Both the position numbers and the translations under genes were made by a program. Positions 8,192 to 16,819 of a stretch of 64,000 nt of DNA are shown here, in pieces (the first letter of the stretch is position 1; the number at the start of each line of letters is the position of its first letter). A model generated the notes under the pieces. The model had not been told where the DNA came from and ran no database searches. It saw nothing but the letters and a program-made list of their open reading frames with translations. Origin of the DNA: Sphingomonas bisphenolicum (GTDB taxonomy: Bacteria > Pseudomonadota > Alphaproteobacteria > Sphingomonadales > Sphingomonadaceae); assembly GCF_024349785.1 (NCBI RefSeq), contig NZ_AP018821.1:1-64000 (forward strand), written 5' to 3'.

Positions 8192-9265
8192 ATGCCGCAG
8201 CCGGTTCTGTTCTCCCCCGATGTCGAGACGCCTGAGCCGGAGGAAGCGGAGACCAGCATGGCGATCGACCGGGAACTGCACAGGATCCTCGAGACGACCT
8301 CGCAGGATTATGGGCACGCGGTGCGAAGCGTGCATGCCAAGAGCCACGGCCTGCTTGAAGGTATGCTCATCTTGTTCGACGGCTTGCCGGCCGAACTTGC
8401 CCAGGGCATCGCCGTCCGCCCCGGCCACCACAAGGTCGTGCTGCGCATCTCGACGAACGCCGGCGACATCCTTCCCGACAGCGTCTCCCTGCCGCGCGGG
8501 ATGGCGATCAAGATCCTGGGCGTCGAAGGCGAGCGGCTTCCAGGTTCCGAGGATGCCAGCACGCAGGACATCATCATGGTCAACGGACCGGCCTTCTCGG
8601 CGCCTCGAGCCAAGGACTTTCTCGCCAATCTGAAACTGCTCGCCAGGACCACGGACAAGGCGGAACGCAGCAAGAAGGCGCTGTCAGCCGTCCTGCGCGG
8701 CACAGAAGCGGTGATCGAAGCCCTTGGCGGCGAGAGCGCTAAGATCAAACAACTGGGCGGTCACCCTGTCACGCATCCGCTCGGCGAAACCTTCTACAGC
8801 CAGACCGCCTTTCGGTTCGGCGACCATATCGCGAAATTTTCGCTCGCTCCTGTGTCGCCGCACCTCGTTGCACTGAAAGACCAGCCGGTCGATTTGGCGG
8901 GCCGGGACAATGGCTTGCGCGAAGAAGTAAACGCGGTGATCGCCGCCCACGGCGCGGAATGGGAATTGCGCGTGCAGTTGTGCACCGATCTCGAGGCGAT
9001 GCCCGTAGAGGATGCCACAGTGGTCTGGGACGAAGCTCAAAGCCCATTCCGCGCGATCGGCCGGATTGTCGTCGAGCCCCAGCCTGGCTGGAACGACGAG
9101 AAGGCCAGGCGCATCGACGACGGGCTTGCGTTCAGTCCATGGCATGGCCTTGCCGCTCACCAGCCACTCGGCGTCATCAATCGCGTCCGGCGCAGCGCCT
9201 ATCCGATGTCGGCCAATTACCGCTCCGCGTACAACCGCTGTCCGATTCACGAGCCGTCTGCCTGA
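8192..9265 (+). CDS. Catalase-like haem protein
   Basis: The 357-residue protein matches the divergent catalase-related family rather than true catalases. An RSVHAKSHGLLEG segment at about residue 50 carries the likely distal His. The C terminus reads FSPWHGLAAHQPLGVINRVRRSAYPMSANYR, the pattern of catalase-like proteins, not the RLFSYxDTQxxRLG proximal-Tyr motif of typical catalases. It may act on organic peroxides or unsaturated lipids. The start at 8192 is supported by an AAGGAA site; a longer reading from 8120 has no conserved sequence. It is divergent from the SDR. Confidence 0.75.
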   Translation: MPQPVLFSPDVETPEPEEAETSMAIDRELHRILETTSQDYGHAVRSVHAKSHGLLEGMLILFDGLPAELAQGIAVRPGHHKVVLRISTNAGDILPDSVSLPRGMAIKILGVEGERLPGSEDASTQDIIMVNGPAFSAPRAKDFLANLKLLARTTDKAERSKKALSAVLRGTEAVIEALGGESAKIKQLGGHPVTHPLGETFYSQTAFRFGDHIAKFSLAPVSPHLVALKDQPVDLAGRDNGLREEVNAVIAAHGAEWELRVQLCTDLEAMPVEDATVVWDEAQSPFRAIGRIVVEPQPGWNDEKARRIDDGLAFSPWHGLAAHQPLGVINRVRRSAYPMSANYRSAYNRCPIHEPSA

Positions 9266-9504
9266 TCGCGGCAGTGTCGTAGCCCGTGACGCCATCGAGA
9301 TGATGGGACGCGAATCGGCGTCAAGACCACCGGCAAGTAGCGTCGGCAACCGGCATGACAACCCTGTAGCAGGGCGCACTCCCTCCTGCGGACGGGAGCT
9401 ACTTGGGCCTCCTGGACGTAATTTTATTGCGCATGATCCATAGGCGCCGGGAGCGCAGCCAGGCCTAGCGCGTTCCACGACCGAAGGATCACGCGAGGCA
9501 GGAC

Positions 9505-9753
9505 ATGAAAGCAGCTGACAGTATCATCGAACGCGCCACGGCCCCGAGCCGGCGTCGGAAATTCATCCGGTCTCTCGAGGAGACCGCCGCACGGGCGGTG
9601 GTCACCGCAACCGTCACTTTCGCAGTGGGCTGGGTGCTCAAGAAGATGTTTGAAAAGTCGGTGGCCGAAGCCGCCGAGGAAGGCGCAAAAGCCGGTGCCG
9701 CGGAGGCTGACGCCAGCGCGCAAGACGCCAGCCCTCCGGGCGGTTCCGCCTAG
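9505..9753 (+). CDS. Small single-pass membrane protein, unknown function
   Basis: 82 residues: a basic N terminus (RATAPSRRRKFIRSLEE), one hydrophobic helix (AVVTATVTFAVGWVLKKMF) and an Ala/Glu-rich tail. No family recognised. The preceding 240 bp hold no gene. A hairpin at 9757-9774 follows directly, consistent with a monocistronic unit. Confidence 0.5.
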   Translation: MKAADSIIERATAPSRRRKFIRSLEETAARAVVTATVTFAVGWVLKKMFEKSVAEAAEEGAKAGAAEADASAQDASPPGGSA

Positions 9754-9756
9754 GGT

Positions 9757-9774
9757 AAAGCGCTTCCGCGCTTT
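9757..9774. terminator. Putative hairpin terminator between convergent genes
   Basis: AAAGCGC-TTCC-GCGCTTT is a perfect 7-bp stem with a 4-base loop, located 4 bp after the small membrane-protein gene and before the convergent thiolase gene end. The flanking A and T bases let it act in both directions, though the U-tract is short. Confidence 0.5.
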
Positions 9775-9826
9775 CCATTCCAGCCCAGCCCGCCGCTGCC
9801 AAACAGCATGCCGCTAAGCCATGAAT

Positions 9827-11023
9827 TCACAAAAGCCTTGGACCCAGCCGCTCGATGATCATCGCGATCCCCTGCCCACCGCCGATGCACATGGTCACGA
9901 GGGCGTAGCGGCCGCCGGTGCGGGTCAGCTCATAGAGCGCCTTTACCGTCAACATGGCTCCGGTCGCGCCCACCGGATGGCCAAGACCAATCCCGCTCCC
10001 GTTGGGATTGACCTTCTCCGGGTCGAAACTCAGCAATTTGCTCACGGCGCAGGCCTGGGCTGCGAAAGCTTCATTCGCCTCGATGACATCCATGTCGGTC
10101 AGAGTTAGCCCGGCACGGGCCAGAGCGATCGGTACGGCTTCGACCGGGCCCAGACCCATGACTTCCGGCGCGACGCCCGCATGCCCCCAGGCGACGACCC
10201 GCCCCATGGGCTGCAAACCGCGTGCTCGCGCCGTCCGCTCCGACGCGAGGATCACGGCCGCGCCGCCGTCGTTGATGCCGCTCGCATTGCCGGCCGTGAC
10301 GGTACCGCCCTCGGGTTTGAAAATCGGCTTGAGCGATGCCAGACTTTCGGAGGACACGTCCTGACGGACATGCTCGTCGACGTCGAACGACCTGGCTTTT
10401 CCCCGCTCCCTTACTTCGACCGCCACGATCTGCGACTTGAAGCGACCTTCCGCGATCGCCCGGGCCGCTCGGGCATGGCTTTGCGCGGCTAGCGCATCCT
10501 GCGCCTCGCGGCTGATCGCGTGGCGCTCGGCGACATTCTCGGCGGTGACCCCCATATGCCCGGCGCCGAACGGATCGGTCAGAACCGCGCTCAGTGCGTC
10601 AACCATCACCTCGTCGCCCAGGCGCCGTCCCCAGCGCATCGCCTTGGTGACATAAGGCGACTGGCTCATGCTCTCCGCGCCCCCGGCCACAGCAATCTCG
10701 CATTCTCCAAGGGCGATCATCTGCGCCGCGGAAATGATCGCCTGCACACTCGATCCGCATAGCCGGTTCAAGGTGAGCGCCGGCGTCCGGTCGGGGATGC
10801 CGGACGCGATCGCCGCGATGCGAGCGAGATAGGCGTCGCGCGGCTCGCTCTGGATCACCTGCCCCATGACGACATGGCCGACGTCCTCGGCAGCGATCCC
10901 GGCGCGGGCGATCGCCTCGGAAATGACGATACGGCCAAGCTGCCAGGGCGCGACGTCCTTCAGGCTACCACCAAAGTCGCCGATCGCCGTTCGCGTACCG
11001 GCCAGAATCACAACGTCTTCCAA
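9827..11023 (-). CDS. Acetyl-CoA C-acyltransferase (thiolase)
   Basis: Thiolase II fold of about 398 residues. The nucleophilic Cys is in LNRLCGSSVQAI, the conserved His in GLGHPVGATGA, and the second Cys in VTMCIGGGQG. It condenses or cleaves acyl-CoA, either in beta-oxidation or as the first step to acetoacetyl-CoA and PHB. I chose a TTG start at 11023 because AAAGGAG lies at the right distance and the protein then begins LEDVVILAGTRTAIG, the usual thiolase start. An upstream ATG at 11080 would add 19 non-conserved residues. No partner beta-oxidation gene is adjacent. Confidence 0.88.
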   Translation of the reverse strand: MEDVVILAGTRTAIGDFGGSLKDVAPWQLGRIVISEAIARAGIAAEDVGHVVMGQVIQSEPRDAYLARIAAIASGIPDRTPALTLNRLCGSSVQAIISAAQMIALGECEIAVAGGAESMSQSPYVTKAMRWGRRLGDEVMVDALSAVLTDPFGAGHMGVTAENVAERHAISREAQDALAAQSHARAARAIAEGRFKSQIVAVEVRERGKARSFDVDEHVRQDVSSESLASLKPIFKPEGGTVTAGNASGINDGGAAVILASERTARARGLQPMGRVVAWGHAGVAPEVMGLGPVEAVPIALARAGLTLTDMDVIEANEAFAAQACAVSKLLSFDPEKVNPNGSGIGLGHPVGATGAMLTVKALYELTRTGGRYALVTMCIGGGQGIAMIIERLGPRLL

Positions 11024-11260
11024 GATCGCTCCTTTCAGCGAGCCGCTGGCATCAATGCCGCGCAGTGATGCTTTAAACATCAGTTCTGATTTATTAGCGC
11101 GGATAAATGGAGATGTATACCTATGGAATCATCTCGTGGTGGCGCGGGTCGCGGTGGTGGGGTGCCGAGGGTTAGAGGCTCCCGCCGCCGACGCTGGCCG
11201 AAGATGTGCTCGGTCACGTCTCCTCGGAGCCAGGATCGGTGTTGCGATCGCTTCGGAGCG

Positions 11261-11572
11261 CTAATGGATGCAGTGTGCCACTTGCTCGGCTAGGATACCA
11301 AGCTTGTGCAAGGGCCCGTCCCCGATGCGACGGCCTTCATATTGTTCCGCGGTCCATCGAAAGGCATCGAACACGCTATCAAAGGGTCCGGCGGACATCG
11401 CCGCGCAGCGGCCAAAGCCCGCCTCCAGAAACCAGCAACCTCGGTGGTCACTGTGACAATTCGCGTCCAGGCGAACGAACAGGGCAATCAGGCGATCATC
11501 CCGAAAGACCTGCAGACCCTGAACATCCTCGCAGCCCGTATCGACGGATACGGGGGAAAAGCTGTAAGGCAT
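11261..11572 (-). CDS. Hypothetical protein, about 103 aa
   Basis: A soluble protein with the run LIALFVRLDAN...GCWFLEAGFGRC and ending near EGRRIGDGPLHKLG. The composition and codon use look coding, but I do not recognise the family. It stands alone between the thiolase promoter region and cbpM. The 268 bp between it and cbpM contain no gene I can support. Confidence 0.5.
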   Translation of the reverse strand: MPYSFSPVSVDTGCEDVQGLQVFRDDRLIALFVRLDANCHSDHRGCWFLEAGFGRCAAMSAGPFDSVFDAFRWTAEQYEGRRIGDGPLHKLGILAEQVAHCIH

Positions 11573-11840
11573 CTGTCTACTCCTGAAGCGGACCCTTACA
11601 GATTTGCGCCACTCTCGTCGTTAACTTCGATTTTGTGACCACCCGATTTGTCGCCGATGCTCCACGACACGCCGAATTGTATCGCGGGTGCGGTCCCGTT
11701 CTTTTTCACAGGCGTTCCACAGTCTTCCCCGCCTCTTTCCGCCGACTTTCCCACTGCGCGCGAACCAGGCGCGTCACCGGTGTGCCTTTGGCGATAATCC
11801 CCATCTTGCTCGCGCCTATGGGCGGGCGGCGAATGGCCAA

Positions 11841-12179
11841 CTAGGGCCGGCGCTTGCCCAGGCGATAGTAGCGCTGGCGGAGGCGGCTCCCACGCCGGGT
11901 CACCCTGCCCTGCCCGGCAGGTCCTGCTCGCTGCATGGTCTCGAGCGCGCGGCGCAGGCCATGGATCTGGTCGAGCAGGTGGAGAACGATCTCGATCCCT
12001 TCGTCGTTAATCCCGAAATCGCCTTCCAACTGATGAATGAGCCGTGCTCTGGCGGCATCCATCTCCGAGAGCTGCAACGTGCCCGGGTGCTCGGCGACCA
12101 GCCATTCGCGCTCGATCCAGGTCGTCAGAACCTTCCGTGCGATACCCGTGCGCTGCACGAAGTCGTCCAGGTCGATCAT
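11841..12179 (-). CDS. cbpM: CbpM-like chaperone modulator
   Basis: A MerR-like helix-turn-helix fold at residues 1-60 (DLDDFVQRTGIARKVLTTWIEREWLV) followed by a helical region (GINDEGIEIVLHLLDQIHGLRRAL), matching CbpM, which binds and restrains the J-domain of CbpA. The gene overlaps the end of cbpA by 4 bp (ATGA), the canonical cbpA-cbpM order. The last 20 residues are Arg- and Gly-rich. Confidence 0.8.
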   Translation of the reverse strand: MIDLDDFVQRTGIARKVLTTWIEREWLVAEHPGTLQLSEMDAARARLIHQLEGDFGINDEGIEIVLHLLDQIHGLRRALETMQRAGPAGQGRVTRRGSRLRQRYYRLGKRRP

Positions 12180-13069
12180 CGGCTTGTCTCCCGCGGATTG
12201 TGTGCCCTGCCCGCCTCCCAGCTTTTCACGAAGGCTTCGAGCTCCGGATCGGACGGCTTGGGCAGTACGATCTTGAGCCTGACCAGTTCGTCGCCGCGGC
12301 CGCCGCCTGCACGCGGGGCCCCCTGCCCCTTCAGTCGCAATGTGCTGCCGCTGTTCGAACCGGCCGGCACCGTCATCGACACCTGGCTCGTGGGTGTCGC
12401 CACCTGGATCTTTCCGCCAAGCACCGCTTCGCTCAGCGAGATCGGAACCTCGAGAACGAGATCATCGCCTTCTCGCGCAAATCGCGGATCGGGCAGAACC
12501 TCGAGCATGATGTAGGCGTCACCGGGGCCGCCGCTGCCAAAGCCCATCCCGCCCTTGCCCTTGAGGCGCAATGTCTGGCCATCGACGACCCCGGCAGGAA
12601 TCTTGACGTCGAGCGTACCACCACCCGGCAGGGTCAGTCGCTGTTCGCCGCCCGTGATCGCCTGCGCCAAGGTCAGACCCAGGCGGAACTGGAGATCCTC
12701 GCCGCGCCGATTGGGCTGCCCTCTCCCACGTTGCCGGAACAAGTCGGCGAACAGGTCCTCGTCGAAATCCGCAAAGCCGCCGCTATTGGCATATCGGCCG
12801 TAATCGTTGCTGGCATAGTCCCGGTAATAGCCCTGCGGCGGTCGCTCGGCGCCGGTCTCATCGATCTCGCCGGCGTCGAAGCGACGCCGCTTTTCGGGAT
12901 CGCGAAGGAGATCATAGGCTCCCGCGACGGCCTTGAACTTGTCTTCAGCCGTACGGTCGCCGGGATTGAGATCGGGATGGAGGGTCTTGGCGAGCTTTCG
13001 GTAGGCCTTCTGAATTTCATCCGCCGAGGCTGTCGGCGATACCCCCAAGACCTCATAAGGACTGCTCAA
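12176..13069 (-). CDS. cbpA: CbpA/DnaJ-type J-domain co-chaperone
   Basis: N-terminal J-domain with HPD at residues 31-33, a Gly/Phe-poor linker with tyrosines (YYRDYASNDYGRY), then two DnaJ C-terminal beta domains (RLTLPGGGTLDVKIPAGVVDGQTLRLKGKG and VPAGSNSGSTLRLKGQG). No zinc-finger cysteines, so it is CbpA-like rather than DnaJ. It stimulates DnaK ATPase and can bind DNA in E. coli. It forms a translationally coupled pair with cbpM. Confidence 0.9.
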   Translation of the reverse strand: MSSPYEVLGVSPTASADEIQKAYRKLAKTLHPDLNPGDRTAEDKFKAVAGAYDLLRDPEKRRRFDAGEIDETGAERPPQGYYRDYASNDYGRYANSGGFADFDEDLFADLFRQRGRGQPNRRGEDLQFRLGLTLAQAITGGEQRLTLPGGGTLDVKIPAGVVDGQTLRLKGKGGMGFGSGGPGDAYIMLEVLPDPRFAREGDDLVLEVPISLSEAVLGGKIQVATPTSQVSMTVPAGSNSGSTLRLKGQGAPRAGGGRGDELVRLKIVLPKPSDPELEAFVKSWEAGRAHNPRETSR

Positions 13070-13254
13070 CGTCGTGCCCTCGCTCCTGTATCATTGGCCC
13101 AGCGCGGCATAGCCGCGCTCATCCAATTTTGTTGCAGTCGGGACAAAAACAAGATTTCGGTTGGGGCTGGCAGCACGATTTTCGTCTGGCTCCGTGGCGC
13201 CGTCAGGGCCGCCGGCAAATGAGCGCTGACACTCAGTCGAACCTCTAATCTGCA

Positions 13255-13632
13255 TCAACCGAAGCGGCGAGCCACCACCAGGACAACGGCCAGAACCGCG
13301 AAAGACAGGATGAGACTGCCAAGGACGTAGCCTATCGCCGCCGCCTGTTCGCCGCGTTCCCACAGACTGTACGCGTCAAGGCTGAACGTCGACCAGGTGG
13401 TGAAACCGCCGATGAGGCCGGTGGTCAGGAAGACCCGCAACTCATGGCTGGTCCCCGAGCGCATCGACAGCACTCCGACGACCAACCCCATCAGCGCCGA
13501 GCCGAAGACATTTATGGCCAGCGTTCCATAGGGAAAGCTCGGTCCGAGCAGTCGGAGCGATACGAGCCCTACGAGATGGCGCAGCGCGCCACCGATCCCT
13601 GAACCCATGAACACGATGAAGAACAAGCGCAT
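13255..13632 (-). CDS. crcB: Fluoride channel CrcB/Fluc
   Basis: 125 residues with four hydrophobic helices. It carries family signatures GSGIGGALRH, the GTLAINVFGSALMG helix with the conserved Asn, and TTGLIGGFTTWSTFSLD with the Phe-box region. Fluc works as an antiparallel dimer exporting fluoride. The leader contains a recognisable fluoride riboswitch, so expression is expected to rise with fluoride. The ribosome-binding site GAAGGAGG lies just upstream of the ATG. Confidence 0.93.
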   Translation of the reverse strand: MRLFFIVFMGSGIGGALRHLVGLVSLRLLGPSFPYGTLAINVFGSALMGLVVGVLSMRSGTSHELRVFLTTGLIGGFTTWSTFSLDAYSLWERGEQAAAIGYVLGSLILSFAVLAVVLVVARRFG

Positions 13633-13655
13633 GATTCCTCCTTCGCCAGATGGCG

Positions 13656-13722
13656 CCGGTAGGAATCATCGTCCCGTGCGAGGGCGGTTCGGCGACATGC
13701 CAGGCAGGAATCCATTGCCTCC
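13656..13722 (-). promoter_or_regulatory. Fluoride riboswitch (crcB motif)
   Basis: Read on the minus strand, the leader shows GGCAATGGATTCCTGCC forming the first stem with its conserved internal bases. Then comes AACCGCCC...GGGACGATGATTCCTAC, matching the crcB-motif layout (A-A-C-C-G-C-C-C / GGG-x-GAUG-x-x-x-CCUAC). It ends about 24 nt before the crcB start codon, overlapping the region that leads into the ribosome-binding site, so control of translation initiation is plausible. The gene immediately downstream is the expected one, which raises confidence. Confidence 0.82.
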
Positions 13723-13814
13723 CGCAACATTTAGGCCTGACGATTTAGACGGTCAATGATAGCCGGAACGAGGCGACCGGCGGCGCTCGCTGCCCATGCC
13801 CCGGCTGGCGGGTT

Positions 13815-14963
13815 CTAACCCAACCGAGGCGCGCCGCCTCTGCGGCTCGCAACCAGGGTGGACGTCGCCGCCGAGCGGCCTTCAGGCCTGTCCATCTCAC
13901 GGCGCGCCAGCGTCATCGCAACGACCAGGCCCGCCGCGAACAGCGCCCCTTCGACGAACGCGCATGCCGTCTCCGCCACCGGACCAAGACCCTGTTCACC
14001 GAACAGGCCGCCGATCTGCGCAAGGCCGATCCGCGATTGCGGGAATGTCTGGACGAGTTGCTCGAAACTCCCGGCCATGAGATGTCCGCCAAGAAGAACG
14101 ACAACGCTGCCCGCCGCACCGCCGCAAAGCGCCGCGCGCGCTGCCACTGAGCGAAGGGAACGATCAGAGCGGCCCATGCCGGACAAGGTAGCACCAAGGC
14201 CTACCCCAGCCCCCAGGAAAAGCCCCTCGAGCCCGCCCGTAATCCCTGTCGGTGACTGGCCGAACAAGAGATTGAACGCGTCGATCCCAAGCAACTTCAC
14301 GACGCCGCCGACGATCATTCCGCCGACTGCGCCGCCAAGAGTAAGCCATGGGCGTTTTCCAGCGGCCTCGGCCCAAGCGATCCCTAGGCTGACACCCGCG
14401 CCGCCCACGAGCGCCACCGCCAGGGTTAGCCAGAGCAACACGAAGACGGAGGACGCGGCGCCGCCTCCGTTCGAGAGCGGCGGCGTCGCGGCGATAAAGC
14501 CGTATGCGAGCCCGCCGATCAATCCGGCGCCCCCAGCACCCAGGGTCCCGGCTCCCGCCATCATCGCTACGCGGCGGAGCGCCGAGGGCGCGGCCGACGG
14601 GGGAAGCGTGTGGGGGGCCGCGTCTTCGGCCGGGGCAGAGCTTTCGCGCCAGTCGACCTCGGCAATGAAGCGGTAGCCATGCTTGGGTACCGTCTCGATG
14701 AAATGCGGACGGCTCGCATCGTCACCCAGACGCTGGCGAAGGAGCCGGATGCACTGGGTCAGCGCCTCGTCGGTGACAGGCACATCTTTCCACACTTCCG
14801 CCAGAAAACGGTCCTTGCCGACGAGCGACCCGGCATGGCGCACGAGAAGCGCCAGTGCGTCGAGATAGCGCGCGTTGAGTTCGACCGGAACGCCGTCACG
14901 CAGCAGGCGCCGATCCTCGGGATCGAGGACGAACTGGCCGAAATGATATCCACGCGGCGGCAC
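13815..14963 (-). CDS. Membrane-bound winged-helix regulator (CadC/OmpR-type DNA-binding domain)
   Basis: Residues 5-105 form an OmpR/PhoB-type winged helix (FVLDPEDRRLLRDGVPVELNARYLDALALLVRHAG...VPKHGYRFIAEV), as in CadC and ToxR. After a Pro/Ala linker there are several Gly/Ala-rich hydrophobic helices from about residue 135 to 360, not the single-pass anchor plus periplasmic domain of CadC. No receiver domain is present. It probably regulates genes from the membrane. The divergent neighbour at 15050 is also an integral membrane protein and is a candidate target. Confidence 0.75.
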   Translation of the reverse strand: MPPRGYHFGQFVLDPEDRRLLRDGVPVELNARYLDALALLVRHAGSLVGKDRFLAEVWKDVPVTDEALTQCIRLLRQRLGDDASRPHFIETVPKHGYRFIAEVDWRESSAPAEDAAPHTLPPSAAPSALRRVAMMAGAGTLGAGGAGLIGGLAYGFIAATPPLSNGGGAASSVFVLLWLTLAVALVGGAGVSLGIAWAEAAGKRPWLTLGGAVGGMIVGGVVKLLGIDAFNLLFGQSPTGITGGLEGLFLGAGVGLGATLSGMGRSDRSLRSVAARAALCGGAAGSVVVLLGGHLMAGSFEQLVQTFPQSRIGLAQIGGLFGEQGLGPVAETACAFVEGALFAAGLVVAMTLARREMDRPEGRSAATSTLVASRRGGAPRLG

Positions 14964-15049
14964 TTTTCAGCAAAACCTCATATGCTTCTCATGACGCTCA
15001 TCGGTCTTTCCGGGACCCTGATGATCTCATCTCGAATGGAGGCGATATC

Positions 15050-15640
15050 ATGGATGATCATCGGAACGATAGTTACGCAGCGTCCAGCAATGGCAGGCTC
15101 AAGCAGGCGCTCAATCCGTGGCGGATCTCGGCCTGGGGGCTCGCGTTGCTTCTCCTCGCGCTCCCCGCCATCGCGATGCGCTACACCCCGCAGGTGCGTT
15201 GGGACGAAACCGACTTCCTCGTCACGGGCCTCATGCTCGGCGGAACGGGGCTCGCCGCCGAATGGCTGGTCCGGCGCTCGCCCAATCCATGGTCCCGCGC
15301 GGCCAGCGTGGTATCGCTCCTCACCGTTTTCCTGACGGTCTGGGCAAATCTCGCGGTCGGCATGATCGGGTCGGAAGACAATCCCTTCAACCTCCTCTTC
15401 GCGGGCGTGCCCATCATCGCCTTCATCGGCTCGGCGATGGCGCGCTTCAAGCCGCTGGGCATGGCGATCTCCCATGGCGCGGCTGCCGCTGCCCAGGCAG
15501 GCATCGCGGCGATGGGCGCACAGATTGATGCGCGCGGCGGAACATTCAGCGCTCTGTTCGCCGGCCTCTGGCTTATCGCCGCGGTCCTCTATTGGCTGGC
15601 CGCCTCGTGGGCCGAGGGCGCGGCGACATCGTCGCGGTAG
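15050..15640 (+). CDS. Polytopic membrane protein, unknown function
   Basis: 196 residues with about five hydrophobic segments (ISAWGLALLLLALPAIAM, FLVTGLMLGGTGLAAEWLV, AASVVSLLTVFLTVWANLAVGMIG, LLFAGVPIIAFIGSAMA, LFAGLWLIAAVLYWLAAS). It looks like a small uncharacterised inner-membrane protein. It is divergent from the membrane-bound winged-helix regulator with an 86-bp spacer, suggesting control by it. The 170 bp after it hold nothing I can name. Confidence 0.6.
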   Translation: MDDHRNDSYAASSNGRLKQALNPWRISAWGLALLLLALPAIAMRYTPQVRWDETDFLVTGLMLGGTGLAAEWLVRRSPNPWSRAASVVSLLTVFLTVWANLAVGMIGSEDNPFNLLFAGVPIIAFIGSAMARFKPLGMAISHGAAAAAQAGIAAMGAQIDARGGTFSALFAGLWLIAAVLYWLAASWAEGAATSSR

Positions 15641-15811
15641 CCCTTGATCCAAGTAGCCACGCTCGCTTTTGGCGCCGCAGGGCTGAGCGAACTGTCCGCC
15701 TCATCGCTGCGCAAGTATCGGCGCGGCTGAAAGCCTGTTGACGCCCTGACCGATGATGCCCACCCCTGGGCGCAACGCTGCCCCGCCCCACATGCGAATT
15801 GGAGACGTGAC

Positions 15812-16345
15812 ATGAACCTTGCCGATCTGCTTCCCGAAGGAAGCCTCGACGCCTTGACCCAGCAACTTGGCATTTCACGCGAAGACGCCGAGCGCGGGGC
15901 GCAGGCTCTTCTTCCCTCGCTCATCGGCGGTATCAACGGCAAGACGGCGGCCCCGGTTGAACCGGCAGGTCTCGCGGCGCAGGTCCAGGCGCTGGGTGGC
16001 TCGGGGCTCATCGATAATGTCGTCGGCTCCAACCCCACTGACACCGGCCTTGGCAATCAACTGCTGGGGAGCCTGTTCGGCTCGAAGGACGTAAGCCGCG
16101 AGGTCGCCGGGCAAGCATCGCAGGCCACTGGCCTCGATCCAGCGATCCTCAAGAAGATGCTCCCTATCCTCGCGATGCTCATCGCGGGGCACCTCGCCAA
16201 GCGCTCCGGGGGGCAGCAGGGCGGACTGGAATCCATTCTGGGCAGCATCGCCGGTGCGCTCGCCGGTAGCGGCGGGTCCTCCGGAAGCGCCGCGTCAGCC
16301 GGCGGGCTCGGCGGCATATTGGGATCGATCCTGGGCGGCCGTTGA
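15812..16345 (+). CDS. DUF937-domain protein
   Basis: The N-terminal 140 residues have the DUF937 pattern (LGISREDAERGAQALLPSLIGGI ... GLGNQLLGSLFGSKDVSREVAGQASQATGLDPAILKKMLPILAMLIAGHLAK). The tail is Gly/Ser-rich (ALAGSGGSSGSAASAGGLGGILGSILGGR). The family's function is unknown; no signal peptide is seen. The next gene begins 39 bp downstream on the same strand. Confidence 0.8.
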   Translation: MNLADLLPEGSLDALTQQLGISREDAERGAQALLPSLIGGINGKTAAPVEPAGLAAQVQALGGSGLIDNVVGSNPTDTGLGNQLLGSLFGSKDVSREVAGQASQATGLDPAILKKMLPILAMLIAGHLAKRSGGQQGGLESILGSIAGALAGSGGSSGSAASAGGLGGILGSILGGR

Positions 16346-16384
16346 CCGCCCTCCCTTTCAACCGACTTTGGGGCAGGCCTGCTT

Positions 16385-16765
16385 ATGGACGACCGCGCGC
16401 AGATCGAGCATGCCGAAGGCCGGCTTCGCACGGCGATGCTCGCGAGCGATGTGGCGACCCTCGATGCCCTGCTCAGCCCGGACGTGATTTTTACCAACCA
16501 GGTCGACGCGCGGCTCAACAAGGGCGATGATCTCGGCGCTCACCAGTCCGGCCTGCTTCGCATCGAACAACTGGACCCCGTCGAGCCACCCCTCGTTCGC
16601 CTCCTGGGCGACAGCGCGGTGGTCTGCCTCGCGGTCCAGTTGTCGGGATCCTACGACGCGCAACCGTTCAGCGGCACCTTCGCCTATACGCGCTGCTGGC
16701 ACCGGCTGCCGGGCGATCAATGGCGCATCGAGGCGGCCCATTGCTCGCCCGTCGTTCGGCCATGA
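16385..16765 (+). CDS. NTF2-like (DUF4440-type) protein
   Basis: 126 residues with the cone-shaped NTF2 fold pattern: helix EHAEGRLRTAMLASDVATLDALLSPDVIFTNQ, then strands ending in WHRLPGDQWRIEAAHCSP. Members bind small molecules or act as isomerase-like enzymes; nothing here fixes the substrate. It lies 39 bp after the DUF937 gene and is probably co-transcribed. Confidence 0.75.
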   Translation: MDDRAQIEHAEGRLRTAMLASDVATLDALLSPDVIFTNQVDARLNKGDDLGAHQSGLLRIEQLDPVEPPLVRLLGDSAVVCLAVQLSGSYDAQPFSGTFAYTRCWHRLPGDQWRIEAAHCSPVVRP

Positions 16766-16819
16766 TCGTTCCGCAGGATCGGCGCGGCCGTTGACCGGCC
16801 GACCGCTTCCCTCGCGCTC

